Source: Nanobdellati archaeon
GTDB lineage: Archaea > EX4484-52 > JAADEF01
NCBI GenBank assembly: GCA_015520895.1
Contig: WAPH01000037.1
Span: forward strand, 1 to 7,597
Direction of reading: 5' to 3'
Length of the DNA stretch: 7,597 bases
The position numbers and the translations under genes were made by a program. Below, in pieces: positions 6,583 to 7,597 of the stretch. The stretch's first letter is position 1. Each line of letters starts with the position of its first letter. The notes under the pieces were generated by a model. It was not told the DNA's origin. It was given only the letters and a program-made list of their open reading frames with translations, and made no database searches.

Positions 6583-7160
6583 TTATTTTTGTTTATTTTT
6601 CCGCTTTATATATGAGAATAAATGAAAATCAGATAAAAGATTTACAATGCCCTTTCCTAATAAATATGTTACTACACCTATAATTATGTACAAAATAATG
6701 AGAATAGAATAAAGTAAAAAGTACGGAACGTGGAAATATAATAACTTTATTACTCCATAAATGATTAATAATATTATAGCAAGATACCAAAAAATGATAC
6801 TATAAAGAATAGTTAGTGTGTAAAAGTCATCTGAAATTTCATGAAGAATATTACGATGTTTTGTATTTTTTTACTACTTGAATAGGGGGACATATGCAAG
6901 ACTTATGAACACAAGATATAGTAAAGAAAATAAAAATATAAATAATACAAAAGAGGGATCTGTTAATACATCAATTATAGAACTTACAATATGTAATGTA
7001 GTTATCTTTGGTGTTACAATATTTGTTAATGATTTATCTGAAATGTATCTAATTATTTCCCTCGAATTATACATTATTGCTACAAGTAAAGTCAATATTA
7101 TTAATCTTATTTCATCATCTCTATTGCTATTACGGGACCCAGTTGTTACTTTTTTAACAA
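6583..7160 (-). pseudogene. Disrupted or recoded multi-pass membrane protein gene
   Basis: Two coding-like stretches on the minus strand appear to be one gene of about 193 codons. TTG at 7158-7160 follows a good Shine-Dalgarno site (GGGTGAT, 7168-7174) by seven bases, but its frame stops after TTG TTA AAA AAG at a TAA. A -1 shift on A-AAA-AAG (7149-7155) continues as VTTGSRNSNRDDEIRL and two or three hydrophobic segments, ending LFK with TAG-TAA at 6871-6876. The same frame then resumes with KNTKHRNILHEISDDF and two strong hydrophobic segments, ending KRKNKQK at TAA 6583-6585. This second half (6583-6870, 95 codons) has no usable start codon before its first membrane segment, so it is probably the tail of the same gene. 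I do not recognise the family. Compensating indels at the C5 and A7 tracts near 6889 and 6865 would bypass the double stop, so sequencing error is possible. Confidence 0.5.
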
Positions 7161-7167
7161 CGATATA

Positions 7168-7174
7168 ATCACCC
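7168..7174 (-). promoter_or_regulatory. Shine-Dalgarno site for TTG 7160
   Basis: GGGTGAT on the minus strand, seven bases before the TTG at 7160. The core GGTGAT pairs with the usual archaeal anti-Shine-Dalgarno sequence. It is the main evidence that the disrupted membrane gene starts at 7160 rather than at the internal TTG at 7095. Confidence 0.5.
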
Positions 7175-7177
7175 TAA

Positions 7178-7193
7178 GATATAATATTATATC
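7178..7193. repeat. 16-bp perfect palindrome upstream of the membrane locus
   Basis: GATATAATATTATATC is its own reverse complement. It sits four bases upstream of the Shine-Dalgarno site, near where transcription of the membrane locus would start, so it could be an operator. Pure A/T palindromes also arise easily in such AT-rich DNA. Confidence 0.5.
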
Positions 7194-7196
7194 ATA

Positions 7197-7225
7197 ATAA
7201 TTCTATAAATCATATAATTCTATAA
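7197..7225. repeat. 12-bp direct repeats spaced 17 bp in the upstream region
   Basis: ATAATTCTATAA occurs at 7197-7208 and again at 7214-7225. On the minus strand these include TATA-like TTATAGAATTAT, so they may be promoter elements for the membrane locus. The rest of 7226-7346 shows only further TATA-like sequence (ATTTATAAAT at 7234-7243) and no gene that I can support. Confidence 0.4.
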
Positions 7226-7349
7226 TTAAGAACATTTATAAATATTAGTTTTTTAACTTTGCCCAAAAACCCTAAATCATTACATACTCTCACATTTATC
7301 CTATGTTATCACCACAAATAAGAAACATTTAAAAATTAAAATCAATCTA

Positions 7350-7595
7350 CTAACCACTAAATATAAACTCAGAAACAAAATACAACTTGAATGCATATTC
7401 CTGCCATACATATTTCTTAGCTTTAATACCATCACTAAAGGTTCTTTTCATTATTGAAAAGAACCTTTCTATATACTATCTTTTCTTATAAAGATCGTTC
7501 ATCTCTTCCTTGTTATTCATCCATCTATAAGGCATATAACCTTTCAACTTATGATATGGTTTTTTCAACTTATTTGGTTTAATGACAGGATTAAC
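7350..7595 (-). mobile_element. IS4-type DDE transposase, C-terminal end with in-frame TAG, partial at right edge
   Basis: The minus-strand frame enters from the right edge as VNPVIKPNKLKKPYHKLKGY and reaches TAG (codon 40, 7476-7478). It continues YIERFFSIMKRTFS to the end of the frame at tandem TAG-TAG (7347-7352). The product is the end of a DDE transposase that cuts and joins insertion-sequence ends. Y36, R39, E43 and K50 fit the IS4 signature Y-(2)-R-(3)-E-(6)-K exactly, and E43 would be the third catalytic acid. The spacing works only if the TAG counts as one residue, so the TAG replaces a sense codon and is not the result of an indel. Related enzymes often have Trp or another residue there, so TGG to TAG is one simple origin. 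The upstream two thirds and the other terminal repeat lie outside the window, and no terminal inverted repeat could be paired. It is either a recently killed copy or one translated through the amber codon. Confidence 0.65.
7437..7468 (-). repeat. 14-bp perfect hairpin just 3' of the in-frame TAG of the transposase
   Basis: On the minus strand AAAGGTTCTTTTCA (7455-7468) pairs perfectly with TGAAAAGAACCTTT (7437-7450) around a four-base loop. It lies inside the coding frame, over ERFFSIMKRTF, and starts seven bases after the TAG at 7476-7478. A stem placed like this is typical of recoding and readthrough stimulators. It may also be a by-product of the codons used, or an RNA structure that limits transposase expression. 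Confidence 0.85.
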
Positions 7596-7597
7596 AT

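Noticed and set aside
6878..7168. Plus-strand open frame of 96 codons opposite the membrane locus
   Set aside because: It starts at a TTG without a Shine-Dalgarno site or TATA box. Its Asn/Thr/Ile-rich product looks like the complement of the minus-strand membrane frame, which has better start signals and continues into a second hydrophobic half.
7437..7468. Hairpin read as an intrinsic terminator
   Set aside because: It lies within the transposase reading frame, and neither strand shows the immediate long T-run expected of a hairpin terminator. Archaeal termination usually relies on T-runs alone.
1..7597. tRNA genes, CRISPR arrays and pyl genes
   Set aside because: I looked for T-loop sequences with flanking stems, regularly spaced repeats and pylS- or pylB-like motifs on both strands and saw none.

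Overview
The window comes from an AT-rich archaeon. The evidence is a TFIIB-type initiation factor (TFB), a full-length two-domain Cdc48/VAT ATPase, Shine-Dalgarno sites of the GAGGTG type, and TATA-like boxes about 28 bases before several start codons, as expected for leaderless archaeal transcripts. TTG and GTG starts appear to be used. The lineage cannot be fixed from the sequence; a DPANN-type or other AT-rich archaeon would fit.

Positions 1-4010: a multi-pass membrane protein gene enters from the left edge on the plus strand and carries an exact 131-bp direct repeat. Its 3' end overlaps, tail to tail, the end of a minus-strand U32-family gene of the TrhP (YegQ) tRNA-hydroxylation type. 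Upstream of that on the minus strand lies the TFB gene. TFB is divergent from an orphan SAM-dependent methyltransferase on the plus strand, and the shared promoter region contains a 15-bp perfect inverted repeat.

Positions 4011-6250: the cdc48 gene on the plus strand, with a clear promoter, a Shine-Dalgarno site and a T-rich terminator. Its two Walker A regions are nearly identical at the DNA level.

Positions 6251-7597 look empty by start-to-stop gene calling but are not. Read on the minus strand, they hold three coding-like loci that ordinary calling would break. (1) A small zinc-ribbon protein at 6404-6541 whose frame continues through two in-frame TAG codons into a linker and a basic transmembrane anchor. 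(2) A multi-pass membrane protein (6583-7160) that needs a -1 shift at an A-AAA-AAG heptamer and is then interrupted by TAG-TAA. (3) The C-terminal end of an IS4-type DDE transposase, entering from the right edge, whose Y-(2)-R-(3)-E-(6)-K signature keeps exact spacing only if an in-frame TAG is counted as a residue. A 14-bp perfect hairpin begins 7 bases after that TAG.

Across the window, each of the four TAG codons at the end of a frame is followed at once by another in-frame stop, while TGA- and TAA-terminated frames are not. Two explanations compete: TAG is read as sense here (for example pyrrolysine or another amber suppressor), or the right-hand region is a cluster of decaying genes next to a transposon. 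The sequence alone does not decide between them, but the amber pattern is the strongest lead in the window.
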